A stretch of DNA of 64,000 nt from Chloroflexi bacterium HGW-Chloroflexi-2 (GTDB lineage: Bacteria > Chloroflexota > Anaerolineae > Anaerolineales > Anaerolineaceae): assembly GCA_002840735.1 (NCBI GenBank), contig PHBY01000004.1, positions 124,001 to 188,000 on the forward strand, in the 5' to 3' direction. The notes under the pieces are model-generated. The model searched no databases. It was not told where the DNA came from and was given only the letters and a program-made list of their open reading frames with translations. Below, piece by piece: positions 46,904 through 55,875 of this stretch. Numbering within the stretch: position 1 is the stretch's first letter; each line of letters opens with the position of its first letter. The position numbers and the translations under genes were made by a program.

Positions 46904-47926
46904 TTACCCTGATTCAAAGCCGCATGATTTTCTAATAATCAATTCAGTATCCATCAGTACTCGCTTTATGATCGGGAGGTCATTTTCGATTAATTCTATT
47001 AAGGTTTCTACAGCTTTAAATCCGAACTGAACCACGGGTTGACGGATGGTTGTTAGTTGTAGTTCGTTAACCATTGGGATCGGTAGATCATCAAAACCTA
47101 CAACAGCTATATCTTTTGGTACATTCAATCCAGCATCCCGAATAAATCGTATTGCACCAATTGCCATCATATCCGAGGCGGCAAATACGGCATCCGGTTT
47201 GCTAGAAATGAGTTTTTGCATGGCATTATATCCACCTTGTTCTGTGAAATCAGATTCAATGATGGAGTTATCGTTATATTTCAAGCTGGAACTATCCATG
47301 GCATTGCGATATCCAGACAAGCGATCAAGACCCACTGTACTGGTCAATGGTCCGGTGATAATAACAATCTTTTTACGACCACAATTGATCAGGTGTCGGA
47401 CAGCCTTTTCTGAGGCAGCAATATTATCAATGTCAATGAAACATACTTCATCATCATATAATGGTCGTCCAGCTACCAGCATAGGTAGATTTGTTTTACT
47501 GAGTTCAAGAATGATGGATTGATCTGCCTGATGGCCTGATTGTAAAATGACACCATCCAGGAAACCTTTACTGGATAATCGTGGGAGAAGTTTCTCCTGA
47601 TATTCTTTAGAACCAGCTACAAATAATGCCAAAGTAAAATCATACTGGTTACAGGCTTGTGTAATACCTTTTATCAGATGTGGGTAATACGGATCGGTGA
47701 AGAATGTGCTGACACTATGTGGGAGAACCAATCCGATGGTGTTCGAGCGTTGCGAAACAAGTGTCCGGGCGGCTGCGTTGGGGCTGAACCCTGTCAATTT
47801 TATGACTTCCAAAACTCGTTGGCGAGCCTTCTCACTGACATTGGGTTGATTGTTGATGACCCTGGAGACGGTTGAACGTGAAACGCCAGCTCTTTTTGCG
47901 ATGTCTTCCAGTCTTAATTCAGACAT
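46904..47926 (-). CDS. LacI-family transcriptional regulator, locus 2, opposite strand
   Basis: 340 residues. HTH: RLEDIAKRAGVSRSTVSRVI with recognition residues R-S-T; C-terminal sugar-binding domain with VVGFDDLPIPMVNELQLTTI. The gene faces away from the operator GTGAGCGCTCTAAGA (47967-47981) and is convergent with the locus 2 operon. The near-identical operator upstream of binding protein 2 (36664) suggests this protein, not the one at 35490, represses the ABC-GH94-xylA-GH3 operon. Confidence 0.9.
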   Translation of the reverse strand: MSELRLEDIAKRAGVSRSTVSRVINNQPNVSEKARQRVLEVIKLTGFSPNAAARTLVSQRSNTIGLVLPHSVSTFFTDPYYPHLIKGITQACNQYDFTLALFVAGSKEYQEKLLPRLSSKGFLDGVILQSGHQADQSIILELSKTNLPMLVAGRPLYDDEVCFIDIDNIAASEKAVRHLINCGRKKIVIITGPLTSTVGLDRLSGYRNAMDSSSLKYNDNSIIESDFTEQGGYNAMQKLISSKPDAVFAASDMMAIGAIRFIRDAGLNVPKDIAVVGFDDLPIPMVNELQLTTIRQPVVQFGFKAVETLIELIENDLPIIKRVLMDTELIIRKSCGFESG

Positions 47927-47966
47927 TTAGCATTACTCTTTTCATGAAAAAGTTATTACGAAATCT

Positions 47967-47981
47967 GTGAGCGCTCTAAGA
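47967..47981. promoter_or_regulatory. LacI-type operator between divergent LacI and URO-D genes
   Basis: GTGAGCGCTCTAAGA with the palindromic core GAGCGCTC (47969-47976), 41 nt from the regulator start and 106 nt from the URO-D-family start. It may regulate both divergent genes. Nearly identical to the site at 36664-36678. Confidence 0.7.
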
Positions 47982-48086
47982 TAACCAATTATACTTTGAG
48001 TCTGAGTCTATTCACACTGAAAAACCTTGATTGTGATGATTAAAGATACAATTATCTTATCAACGGAATAATGGAAAAGGACAAAA

Positions 48087-49235
48087 ATGAAATCTCGAGA
48101 ACGATTATTAGCAGCCTTACATCATAAAAATCCAGACAGAGTTCCGCTTGACATTGGATCGTCCATGATGACTGGTATCCATAGAGATGCTTATCACCGT
48201 TGGTGCTCCCTTCTGGGTTTGCCACAAGATGCATCTAATCACTATTTCGAGCCCTCCATGCAGATCGTTTATGCGGCAGAAGATTTCCTGGATATTCTTG
48301 AAATTGATACGCGACCAGCTTTGCCTGCCTGGCCAAAAGATTATCCTTTAGATATCCACGAGGATCCTGATTGTAAATATTATTATGATGAATGGGGATA
48401 TGGTTTGAAAATGCCAAAAAGTGACCCTATTTATTATAGCCTTTTCTACCATCCCTTAAGGAAAGCAGAGTATATATCTGATCTGAAAATCCATCCTTTT
48501 CCTGATCCAAATGATAAAACCCGGTTGCTGCCTATCAATGATCAAATTCAACTGGCTGAACAAAAAGAGAAAGCAATTGTTCTAAACAATGTATGCGCTG
48601 GGACGATGGAAGTTGCCAGCTGGCTGAGAGGTTTGGATCAATTTTTGATGGATCTTGCTTTGCAACCTGAAATGGCAGAATATTTATTGGATAAAGTGGT
48701 GGATTTCAAGCTAGCTTATTGGAAAATGGTATTAGAAAAATTTGGGGATCGTATTGATGTTGTGGTTGAATCGGATGATATTGGTACTCAATCCAGTATG
48801 CTGATCTCCCCGCGCATGTATCGAACATTCATCAAACCACGTCATAGACAGATTATTGACCTTATAAAAAGCCAAACTTCAGCAAAAGTCTTCTTTCATT
48901 CATGTGGTGCTATACGCCCCATCATTCCTGATTTGATCGAAATTGGTGTGGATATCCTCAACCCTGTGCAATTTAATCTTCCTGGGATGGATGCCAGATC
49001 TCTTAAGAAGGATTTTGGCAATGATGTTGTATTTTGGGGTGGGGGAGTTGAAACACAATCTATATTAAGCCGTGGATCGCCAGTTGATGTACGTGAAAAT
49101 GTTCGCCAACAAATTGAAATACTGGCTGAAAGTGGAGGGTTCGTATTTGCAACCGTTCATAATATCCAGGGAGAAGTACCACCTGAGAATCTTAACGCCA
49201 TGTGGCAGGCTGTGATGGATTTTGGTCGATACTGA
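48087..49235 (+). CDS. Uroporphyrinogen decarboxylase (URO-D) superfamily protein
   Basis: 382 residues. The start MKSRERLLAALHHKNPDRVP is the common N-terminus of the MtaA/CmuA-like branch of the URO-D family. FFHSCGAI contains the His-x-Cys zinc-binding motif of the methyltransferase branch, so methyl transfer is more likely than uroporphyrinogen decarboxylation. Neighbours are sugar regulators with no corrinoid or haem genes, so its substrate is unknown. It is divergent from the LacI regulator and shares its operator region. RBS AAAGGAC lies upstream. Confidence 0.82.
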   Translation: MKSRERLLAALHHKNPDRVPLDIGSSMMTGIHRDAYHRWCSLLGLPQDASNHYFEPSMQIVYAAEDFLDILEIDTRPALPAWPKDYPLDIHEDPDCKYYYDEWGYGLKMPKSDPIYYSLFYHPLRKAEYISDLKIHPFPDPNDKTRLLPINDQIQLAEQKEKAIVLNNVCAGTMEVASWLRGLDQFLMDLALQPEMAEYLLDKVVDFKLAYWKMVLEKFGDRIDVVVESDDIGTQSSMLISPRMYRTFIKPRHRQIIDLIKSQTSAKVFFHSCGAIRPIIPDLIEIGVDILNPVQFNLPGMDARSLKKDFGNDVVFWGGGVETQSILSRGSPVDVRENVRQQIEILAESGGFVFATVHNIQGEVPPENLNAMWQAVMDFGRY

Positions 49236-49366
49236 TTGAACATTAAAAAAATCTTTATTGATCTAACATTTTTAGAATTTTCGAAAAATAAAATGAAGAA
49301 ATTAACCAAAACCCTCTAAATAAACGTGTTTTCAACTGAAAAAAGGGAGTTGGTTGAAATTGCTAC

Positions 49367-49408
49367 TTGACTCTTGTTACTAATTTTTCTATAATGAAAG
49401 TGCTTACA
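49367..49408 (+). promoter_or_regulatory. Strong promoter with overlapping LacI operator, locus 3
   Basis: -35 TTGACT (49367-49372), 17-nt spacer, -10 TATAAT (49390-49395). TGAAAGTGCTTACA (49395-49408) begins at the last base of the -10, an ideal position for repression. The pattern resembles the operator at 35307-35320. Confidence 0.85.
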
Positions 49409-49435
49409 TAAAAGATTTTACAGCAAGGTTCTATT

Positions 49436-50425
49436 ATGGCAAATCTCTCTCCTACTATTTACGATGTTGCAAAAGAAGCCGGTGTCAGCATTGCCACCGT
49501 ATCCAGGGTTTTAAATTTTCCACATCGTGTTAATCCAACGACCAGAACAGCTGTTATCAATGCCATTGAAAATTTGGGGTATGAGCCCAAGGCTGAATCC
49601 AGAGCCAGGGCATTAATGGGAACTCGTCGAATTGGCATTTTGATTCCATTTTTCACAGAACCATCTTTCGTGCAACGATTGCGTGGGATTGCATCCGTTT
49701 TAAATAAAAAAGATTACGAAATGGTGATTTACCCGGTTGATTCAAAAGCAAGAAGCTTGAGTTATCTGGAGACTTTACCGATGCGCAGGATGCTGGATGG
49801 ATTAATTATCGTGTCACAGGTATACGAACCAGCTATTTCGAAAAGGTTATTGGATTATAAACTTGAGACGGTCCTCATAGAATTTTATGATCCAAATTTT
49901 ACATCACTGGTTATTAATGACGAATGGGGTGGCGAATTAGCAACCAAATACCTACTGGAAAAAGGATATCAACGAATTGCCTTTGTTGGTGGTCAAAAAC
50001 AGCCTGAATTTGGTGTTGATCCAATCAGCAAGCGTTTGGCTGGTTACCTTAAAGTTATCCATCAGGCTGGATTATCGTTTCCAGATGAGTATATTAATGA
50101 GTACGCTTTCTCACCAGAACAGGTCTTAAAAAAAATAATTCCATTTGGATTGCCATTATCAATATTTGCTGCCACAGACCTGCAAGCTATCGCCTTTATG
50201 AAGGAAGCAAGGATTATGGGATTGCGTATCCCGCAGGATATTGCTATTATTGGATTTGATAATATTGACATGGCTGAATATTTTGGTCTTACAACGGTTC
50301 ATCAACCTTTAGATGAATCGGGCAGAATTGCTGCCAGTTTATTAATCTCCCGACTAACGAATCCGAAACAATCTAATCAACACATCGAATTACCATTGAA
50401 GATCATTCAGAGGGAGACAGCTTAA
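49436..50425 (+). CDS. LacI-family transcriptional regulator, locus 3
   Basis: 329 residues. HTH TIYDVAKEAGVSIATVSRVL with recognition residues I-A-T; sensor domain with IIGFDNIDMAEYFGLTTV. It is the first gene after the promoter-operator at 49367-49408 and is followed by the binding protein and permeases, so it controls itself and probably the whole locus 3 operon. The effector is probably a glucoside such as sucrose, maltose or trehalose. Confidence 0.92.
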   Translation: MANLSPTIYDVAKEAGVSIATVSRVLNFPHRVNPTTRTAVINAIENLGYEPKAESRARALMGTRRIGILIPFFTEPSFVQRLRGIASVLNKKDYEMVIYPVDSKARSLSYLETLPMRRMLDGLIIVSQVYEPAISKRLLDYKLETVLIEFYDPNFTSLVINDEWGGELATKYLLEKGYQRIAFVGGQKQPEFGVDPISKRLAGYLKVIHQAGLSFPDEYINEYAFSPEQVLKKIIPFGLPLSIFAATDLQAIAFMKEARIMGLRIPQDIAIIGFDNIDMAEYFGLTTVHQPLDESGRIAASLLISRLTNPKQSNQHIELPLKIIQRETA

Positions 50426-50437
50426 ATGGTTTTTTAT

Positions 50438-50447
50438 AGGAGGTGAT
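50438..50447 (+). promoter_or_regulatory. Extended Shine-Dalgarno-like element upstream of binding protein 3
   Basis: AGGAGGTGAT lies 13 nt after the LacI stop and about 77 nt before the binding-protein ATG, which has its own RBS (CGGAGGAAGAT). It continues as GATTGG, as in the element at 36847. Confidence 0.55.
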
Positions 50448-50520
50448 TGGAAAAGAATCAGATTTTGTAAACTCACAAGTTACTTTTAAGTTAAAAAAAA
50501 TAAGATAATCGGAGGAAGAT

Positions 50521-51891
50521 ATGAAATCGTTTTGGAAGATAATTGCAGTATTCGTACTCGCAACATTGGTATTAACCGCTTGTGCCGCTCCTGCAGCTAC
50601 TGAAGAACCAGCTACCCCAGAAGAACCAGCAGCTCCCGTAGTGGTTTATGAAGCAGGTCAGGAATTAACAGATGCTTATGCAGGAAAATATAAAGGCACT
50701 GTTGTGACCATGCAAGGACCTTTTACTGATGCAGATGCAGTAAAATTTGATAATTCAATTAAACCATTTGAAGATGCCACCGGTATTGATGTTCAATATA
50801 CTGGCTCTAAAGAATTCGAAGCCAATATTTCGATTGTTGTTGAAGGTGGAAATCCCCCTGATATCGTTGACTTCCCACAACCAGGTTTGTTAAAAACCCT
50901 TGTGGCTAAAGGATATGGGGTTGATCTAACAGGTGTCATTAATCAAAATTGGCTCAAAAATAATTACAATCAATCCTGGCTGGATATGTCCATGATGGCA
51001 GGACCTGATGGTGAGATCATGGCCGGTGTTTGGGGCCGTGTGAATGGTAAATCACTGGTATGGTATCCAAAAGCTGATTTTGAAGCTGCTGGTTATCAAG
51101 TTCCAACTACATGGGATGAAATGATTGCTCTTTCTGACCGGATTGTAGAAGATGGTGATGCCCCCTGGTGTGTTGGAGTTGAATCTGGCGCAGCAACTGG
51201 ATGGGCAATGACCGACTGGGTTGAAGAATTAATGCTCAGAACCACTTCCTTAGAGAACTATGACAAATGGGTTGCTGGTGAATTAAAGTTTGATTCTCCT
51301 GAAGTCCGTCGTGCTGTCGAAGAGGTTTCCAATATTTGGTTTAAAGAAGGTTATGTCTATGGTGGTCGAGGTGCTATAGCTACCACATTCTTTGGTGATG
51401 CACCTAAACCAATGTTTGATACTCCAGTAAGATGTTGGATGCACAAACAGGGCAATTTCATCACCTCTTTCTTCCCTGAAGGAAAAGTTGCCGGTGTGGA
51501 TTATGACTTCTTCTACTTCCCCGGATTGGAAGAAGAGTATGGCAAACCAGTGCTGGTTGCGGGTGATATTTACGCAATGTTCAATGATCGCCCGGAAACA
51601 CGTGCAGTCATTCAATACTTTTCGATGGGTGATTCGGTCAAAGGCTGGGTTGAAGCTGGTGGAGCAATATCACCTCACTTAGACTCAAGTCTTGATTGGT
51701 ACACCAACCTCATCGATCGTGGTGTTGCAGAGATTATATTGAATGCATCATCTGTCCGTTTTGATGGTTCTGATTTAATGCCTGGTGAAGTGGGTGCTGG
51801 TTCATTTTGGAAATCCATGACAGATTACATCACAGAAGCAATTGACCTGGATACAGCCTTAAAACAAATCGATGCGTCCTGGCCCAAATAA
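50521..51891 (+). CDS. ABC sugar-binding lipoprotein, locus 3
   Basis: 456 residues with signal peptide, lipobox LTAC and a short acidic/Pro linker, then a type-1 solute-binding domain (EGGNPPDIVDFPQPG, LVWYPKADFEAAGYQVP, KPMFDTPVRCWMHKQGNF). In Chloroflexi and Actinobacteria this subtype accompanies alpha-glucoside transporters. It is followed by an inverted repeat and the two permeases. TreS and amylosucrase downstream suggest trehalose, maltose or sucrose as substrate. Confidence 0.9.
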   Translation: MKSFWKIIAVFVLATLVLTACAAPAATEEPATPEEPAAPVVVYEAGQELTDAYAGKYKGTVVTMQGPFTDADAVKFDNSIKPFEDATGIDVQYTGSKEFEANISIVVEGGNPPDIVDFPQPGLLKTLVAKGYGVDLTGVINQNWLKNNYNQSWLDMSMMAGPDGEIMAGVWGRVNGKSLVWYPKADFEAAGYQVPTTWDEMIALSDRIVEDGDAPWCVGVESGAATGWAMTDWVEELMLRTTSLENYDKWVAGELKFDSPEVRRAVEEVSNIWFKEGYVYGGRGAIATTFFGDAPKPMFDTPVRCWMHKQGNFITSFFPEGKVAGVDYDFFYFPGLEEEYGKPVLVAGDIYAMFNDRPETRAVIQYFSMGDSVKGWVEAGGAISPHLDSSLDWYTNLIDRGVAEIILNASSVRFDGSDLMPGEVGAGSFWKSMTDYITEAIDLDTALKQIDASWPK

Positions 51892-51932
51892 TTAATAAAT
51901 TCACTATAATTAAATAGAACGACGTATTCACT

Positions 51933-51983
51933 GAATGAAGGAGTAGCATAACTGAATAGAATCAGATTTCTGCTCCTTCATTC
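51933..51983 (+). terminator. Intercistronic hairpin after binding protein 3
   Basis: Arms GAATGAAGGAG (51933-51943) and CTCCTTCATTC (51973-51983) are exact complements, separated by 29 nt. The gap between the two genes is 118 nt, and the hairpin fills most of it. Confidence 0.6.
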
Positions 51984-52009
51984 TATATTAGAGATTGGAG
52001 GGAAAAGTT

Positions 52010-53116
52010 ATGCAAAATAATCCTTTCAAGGGAATAATCAGCTTATTTACCTCGGCGATTGGCAGGATCTTTGTCTCTATCATCGTTCCATTAATAACCT
52101 TTCTTGTTTTATGGCAGGGTTTTATCTTCCTGAGAGACACAGAGGCAAATCAATTTCTGGTAGTCCTTGTCGCGATTGTTTGGGGAGTTGGTGGGGTAAT
52201 GTTGCTCTACTATGTAACCAACTGGCTGATAGAAAAACTACCCAAAGAGTGGGTAAACCGCTTACAACCTTTTATCTTTGTGGGACCTGCTCTGGCGATA
52301 TTGGCTTGGTTTTTGGCAATTCCAACCTTCAGGACCCTGATTTTGAGTTTTCAAGATCAGACCAGTCGAGTATTTGTTGGATTCGATAATTACATTTTTG
52401 CATTGACTGACCGGATCATGCTGGAGGCATTCAGAAATAATCTGTTGTGGATGATTTTTGGGACTTTCTTTAGCGTAAGTTTAGGATTAATTATAGCCGT
52501 GATGGCAGACCGTAGCCGCTTTGAAAATGTATATAAAACCATCATTTTTATGCCGATGGCTATATCCTTTGTTGGTGCAGGTGTGATCTGGAAGTTTATT
52601 TATACCTATAGAGGGGAAGGTGCAGGCATTGCTGAAATTGGATTACTCAATGCAATCGTAATTGCTCTAGGAGGTACGTCTCAACCGTGGTTACAACAAC
52701 CACCCTGGAATAATTTTTTCCTGATTGTTATCATGGTCTGGTTGCAAACCGGCTACACGATGGTGATTTTGTCATCTGCGATCAAGGGCATTCCCGCCGA
52801 ATTATTGGAAGCTGCCCGTGTGGATGGTTCCAATGAGCTTCGAATTTTCTTCAATATCATTATCCCAACCATAAAAGGAACACTGATTACAGTATCTACA
52901 ACAATTCTCATTTTCAGCTTGAAACTGTTTGATATTGTGCGGGTGATGACAGGGGGAAACTATGGCACTAATGTTATTGCCAATGAGTTCTATTTGCAGC
53001 GTTTTACCTATGGTAATGCAGGTCGTGCTTCGGCAATTGCTATCATTCTGTTAATTGCGGTTGTTCCGGTGATGATTTATAACCTGCGCCAATTCAGAGA
53101 AAGGAAGGCATTCTGA
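52010..53116 (+). CDS. ABC sugar permease, MalF/UgpA type, locus 3
   Basis: 368 residues from the ATG at 52010 (GGAGG upstream; an in-frame TTG at 51995 would add only MEGKV). The first ~90 residues carry two additional hydrophobic segments before the MalF-type core; the EAA loop is LLEAARVDGSNELRIFFNIIIP. Its stop codon overlaps the next start by one base (TGATG at 53114-53118). Confidence 0.92.
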   Translation: MQNNPFKGIISLFTSAIGRIFVSIIVPLITFLVLWQGFIFLRDTEANQFLVVLVAIVWGVGGVMLLYYVTNWLIEKLPKEWVNRLQPFIFVGPALAILAWFLAIPTFRTLILSFQDQTSRVFVGFDNYIFALTDRIMLEAFRNNLLWMIFGTFFSVSLGLIIAVMADRSRFENVYKTIIFMPMAISFVGAGVIWKFIYTYRGEGAGIAEIGLLNAIVIALGGTSQPWLQQPPWNNFFLIVIMVWLQTGYTMVILSSAIKGIPAELLEAARVDGSNELRIFFNIIIPTIKGTLITVSTTILIFSLKLFDIVRVMTGGNYGTNVIANEFYLQRFTYGNAGRASAIAIILLIAVVPVMIYNLRQFRERKAF

Positions 53117-54225
53117 TGAGTAAAAAAACGAAAAGTTTTAAAAATCAAAAGAAGGTTTCCAGCATAATTGTCAATGGCGTTTTGACATTCATCTGCCTGA
53201 TCTGGATAATTCCTACCCTGGGTGTATTAGTCACATCGTTTCGATATAGTGAAAATATATTCCGTTCTGGATGGTGGACAGTTTTCCCACATCGAGGATA
53301 TGTCGAAACACGTGAAATCAATATAGATCCAGATACCGATGTAAATGGACCTATAACGATTGATGGAGTGACCCACACCTTTGAAGAATGGCGTGAAGGT
53401 ATTACGATGCCTGATGGAGATCGATATACCTGGTATGGTAACAAACGAACTTTGCTTGTAAAAGTTGAGGAACGGAAATGGGTTGGATTTGAAACCGATC
53501 TAACCTTGGATAATTACAAAGACACCCTGACGGGAAAAGAAATATCATTCACAGATGGCATGGGAAATACAATTGTTCGAAAAGGCAATGACCTGGGTGG
53601 CGCTTTCCTAAATTCGATTGCAGTATCAATCCCGGCAACTATTATCCCCATCATGATTGCTGCATTTGCAGCCTATGGATTTGCCTGGTTGAATTTCCCT
53701 GGAAGAAAGTTCTTTTTTACAATTGTTGTTGCATTACTGGTTGTTCCATTGCAAATTGCTCTTGTACCAATTTTGCAGGATTACACCAAATTGAATCTCA
53801 ATGGGACTTATCTAGCAATTTGGATGGCACATACCGGATTTGGTTTACCGTTAGCGATTTATCTGATGTTCAACTATATCAGTACAATCCCACGTGAATT
53901 ATTAGAATCAGCATTCATTGACGGAGCCTCCCCCTTTACTATTTTCACGAAACTGATTCTCCCATTATCCGTACCCGCTTTGGCTTCATTTGCCATCTTC
54001 CAGTTCCTGTGGGTCTGGAATGATTACCTGGTTGCTCTGGTATTCCTGAGTGATAAGACCAGGGTGGTGACCAGTGCATTGGCAGCCATCGTTGGAGAAA
54101 AAGGGCAGGACTGGCACTTATTAACCTCTGGCGCTTTCATCAGTATGATATTACCACTCATCGTTTTCCTGGCATTACAACGATATTTTGTCCGTGGTAT
54201 GATGGCTGGTTCAGTAAAAGGATAA
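53116..54225 (+). CDS. ABC sugar permease, MalG/UgpE type with extracytoplasmic insert, locus 3
   Basis: 369 residues. TM1 at about 16-38 is followed by a hydrophilic insert of about 110 residues (about 45-155: TFEEWREGITMPDGDRYTWY, FTDGMGNTIVRKGN), then the MalG core with EAA loop LLESAFIDGASPFTIFTKLILP. The insert lies outside the membrane, as in the locus 1 counterpart, whereas the locus 2 permease lacks it. Translationally coupled to the preceding permease. Confidence 0.92.
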   Translation: MSKKTKSFKNQKKVSSIIVNGVLTFICLIWIIPTLGVLVTSFRYSENIFRSGWWTVFPHRGYVETREINIDPDTDVNGPITIDGVTHTFEEWREGITMPDGDRYTWYGNKRTLLVKVEERKWVGFETDLTLDNYKDTLTGKEISFTDGMGNTIVRKGNDLGGAFLNSIAVSIPATIIPIMIAAFAAYGFAWLNFPGRKFFFTIVVALLVVPLQIALVPILQDYTKLNLNGTYLAIWMAHTGFGLPLAIYLMFNYISTIPRELLESAFIDGASPFTIFTKLILPLSVPALASFAIFQFLWVWNDYLVALVFLSDKTRVVTSALAAIVGEKGQDWHLLTSGAFISMILPLIVFLALQRYFVRGMMAGSVKG

Positions 54226-54234
54226 ATCTTTGTT

Positions 54235-55872
54235 ATGACATGTAACAAACTATGGTACAAACAGGCGGTCATTTATGAATTAAATGTCCGCGGGTTTTAT
54301 GACGCAAATTCCGATGGAGTGGGCGATCTGGCAGGTGTAACCGCAAAACTAGATTACTTGCAGAATCTGGGAGTTGATCTAATCTGGTTATTACCCATCA
54401 TGAAATCCCCGTTGCGTGATGGTGGCTATGATGTCAGTGATATGCAGGATATCAACCCCAATTATGGAACGATGGATGATTTCACAACTCTGGTTGATGA
54501 AACACATCGCAGAGGCATGAAAATCATGGTGGAGTTAATTCCCAACCATACCTCCGATCAACATCCATGGTTTCAAGCTTCTCATGATCCAAACCATCCG
54601 GAATTTCAGAAATACAAAGATTATTATTTATGGAGTGACACAGATCAAAAATTTAAAGATGCCCGGATTATATTTATCGATTATGAAAAATCGAATTGGA
54701 CATATGATCCGATACGGGGTGAATATTACTGGCATCGTTTCTTTTATCACCAACCGGACCTGAACTATGATAATCCAGAAGTTCAAAAAGCAATGATGCG
54801 AACTGTCCAATACTGGATTGATTTGGGTGTAGATGCAATCAGGGTTGATGCTCCTCCGTATTTATTTGAGCGTGAAGATAGTTCTTCTGAAAATTTACCA
54901 GAATCGCATGCATACTATAAACGTCTGCGCGCTTTTGTCGAAGCATATTCACCTGAAATCATGTTATTGGCTGAGGCTAATCAATGGCCTGAAGAGACTC
55001 GAGATTATTTTGGTGATGGTGATGAATTTCATATGAATTTTCATTTTCCTTTGATGCCAAGGTTATTCATGGCGTTAGCGAAATCAGATCGCACACCTAT
55101 TGACAATATTCTGGCTCGCACACCGGAAATACCAGAATGTTGTCAATGGGGTATTTTCTTGCGAAATCACGATGAATTAACCTTAGAGATGGTAACAGAA
55201 GATGAACGCCAATTTATGTGGGAATTTTATGCACCTGACCCGAGAATGCGTTTGAATTTAGGGATTCGCCGCAGACTGGCACCGCTTTTGGATAATGATC
55301 AACGCAAGATTCGACTCATGCATACGATCCTTCTATCATTTTTAGGTTCTCCAGTTTTATATTACGGTGACGAAATTGGAATGGGAGACAATGTGGAACT
55401 ACGCGATCGAGATGGAGTTCGCACACCTATGCAGTGGGATGATTCGATAAACGGTGGATTCTCAGATGTTGAACCTCAAAAATTACGCATACCGGTGATT
55501 GATGATGACATTTATGGATACCAAACCGTGAATGTAAAAGCATCTATGGAAGATCCAACGTCACTTCTTAGCTGGCTGAAAATTATGATCATGATCCGAA
55601 AACAGCATTCTGTTTTTGGCGAGGGAACATCTACATTATGTTCATCTAAAAATAAATCAATCATTGCGTATTTCCGTGAGAATGAACAGGAAAAAATCCT
55701 GGTTATAGCAAATTTTTCATCAGAAAGCCAACAGGTTGCCTTGGAAGAAATGGGTATTAAGGATGAAGAGCTTCAGGATGTGCTAAATCTGTATCAACCA
55801 GTTGTACTTGAAGATCGCATATTGACACTGGAAGGTTATGGTTTCCGCTGGTTAAAAGTGGGATCGGCTTAA
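54235..55872 (+). CDS. treS: Trehalose synthase (maltose alpha-D-glucosyltransferase), GH13
   Basis: 545 residues. The N-terminus WYKQAVIYELNVRGFYDAN is typical of TreS. The GH13 catalytic triad is Asp in AIRVDAPPY, Glu in LLAEANQWP and Asp in FLRNHDELTLEMVT; the last two are near-diagnostic for TreS as opposed to other GH13 enzymes. It interconverts maltose and trehalose. It follows the permease by 9 nt, so the imported sugar is probably trehalose or maltose. Slightly shorter than mycobacterial TreS (~590), and not fused to a maltokinase. Confidence 0.9.
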   Translation: MTCNKLWYKQAVIYELNVRGFYDANSDGVGDLAGVTAKLDYLQNLGVDLIWLLPIMKSPLRDGGYDVSDMQDINPNYGTMDDFTTLVDETHRRGMKIMVELIPNHTSDQHPWFQASHDPNHPEFQKYKDYYLWSDTDQKFKDARIIFIDYEKSNWTYDPIRGEYYWHRFFYHQPDLNYDNPEVQKAMMRTVQYWIDLGVDAIRVDAPPYLFEREDSSSENLPESHAYYKRLRAFVEAYSPEIMLLAEANQWPEETRDYFGDGDEFHMNFHFPLMPRLFMALAKSDRTPIDNILARTPEIPECCQWGIFLRNHDELTLEMVTEDERQFMWEFYAPDPRMRLNLGIRRRLAPLLDNDQRKIRLMHTILLSFLGSPVLYYGDEIGMGDNVELRDRDGVRTPMQWDDSINGGFSDVEPQKLRIPVIDDDIYGYQTVNVKASMEDPTSLLSWLKIMIMIRKQHSVFGEGTSTLCSSKNKSIIAYFRENEQEKILVIANFSSESQQVALEEMGIKDEELQDVLNLYQPVVLEDRILTLEGYGFRWLKVGSA

Positions 55873-55875
55873 TTA

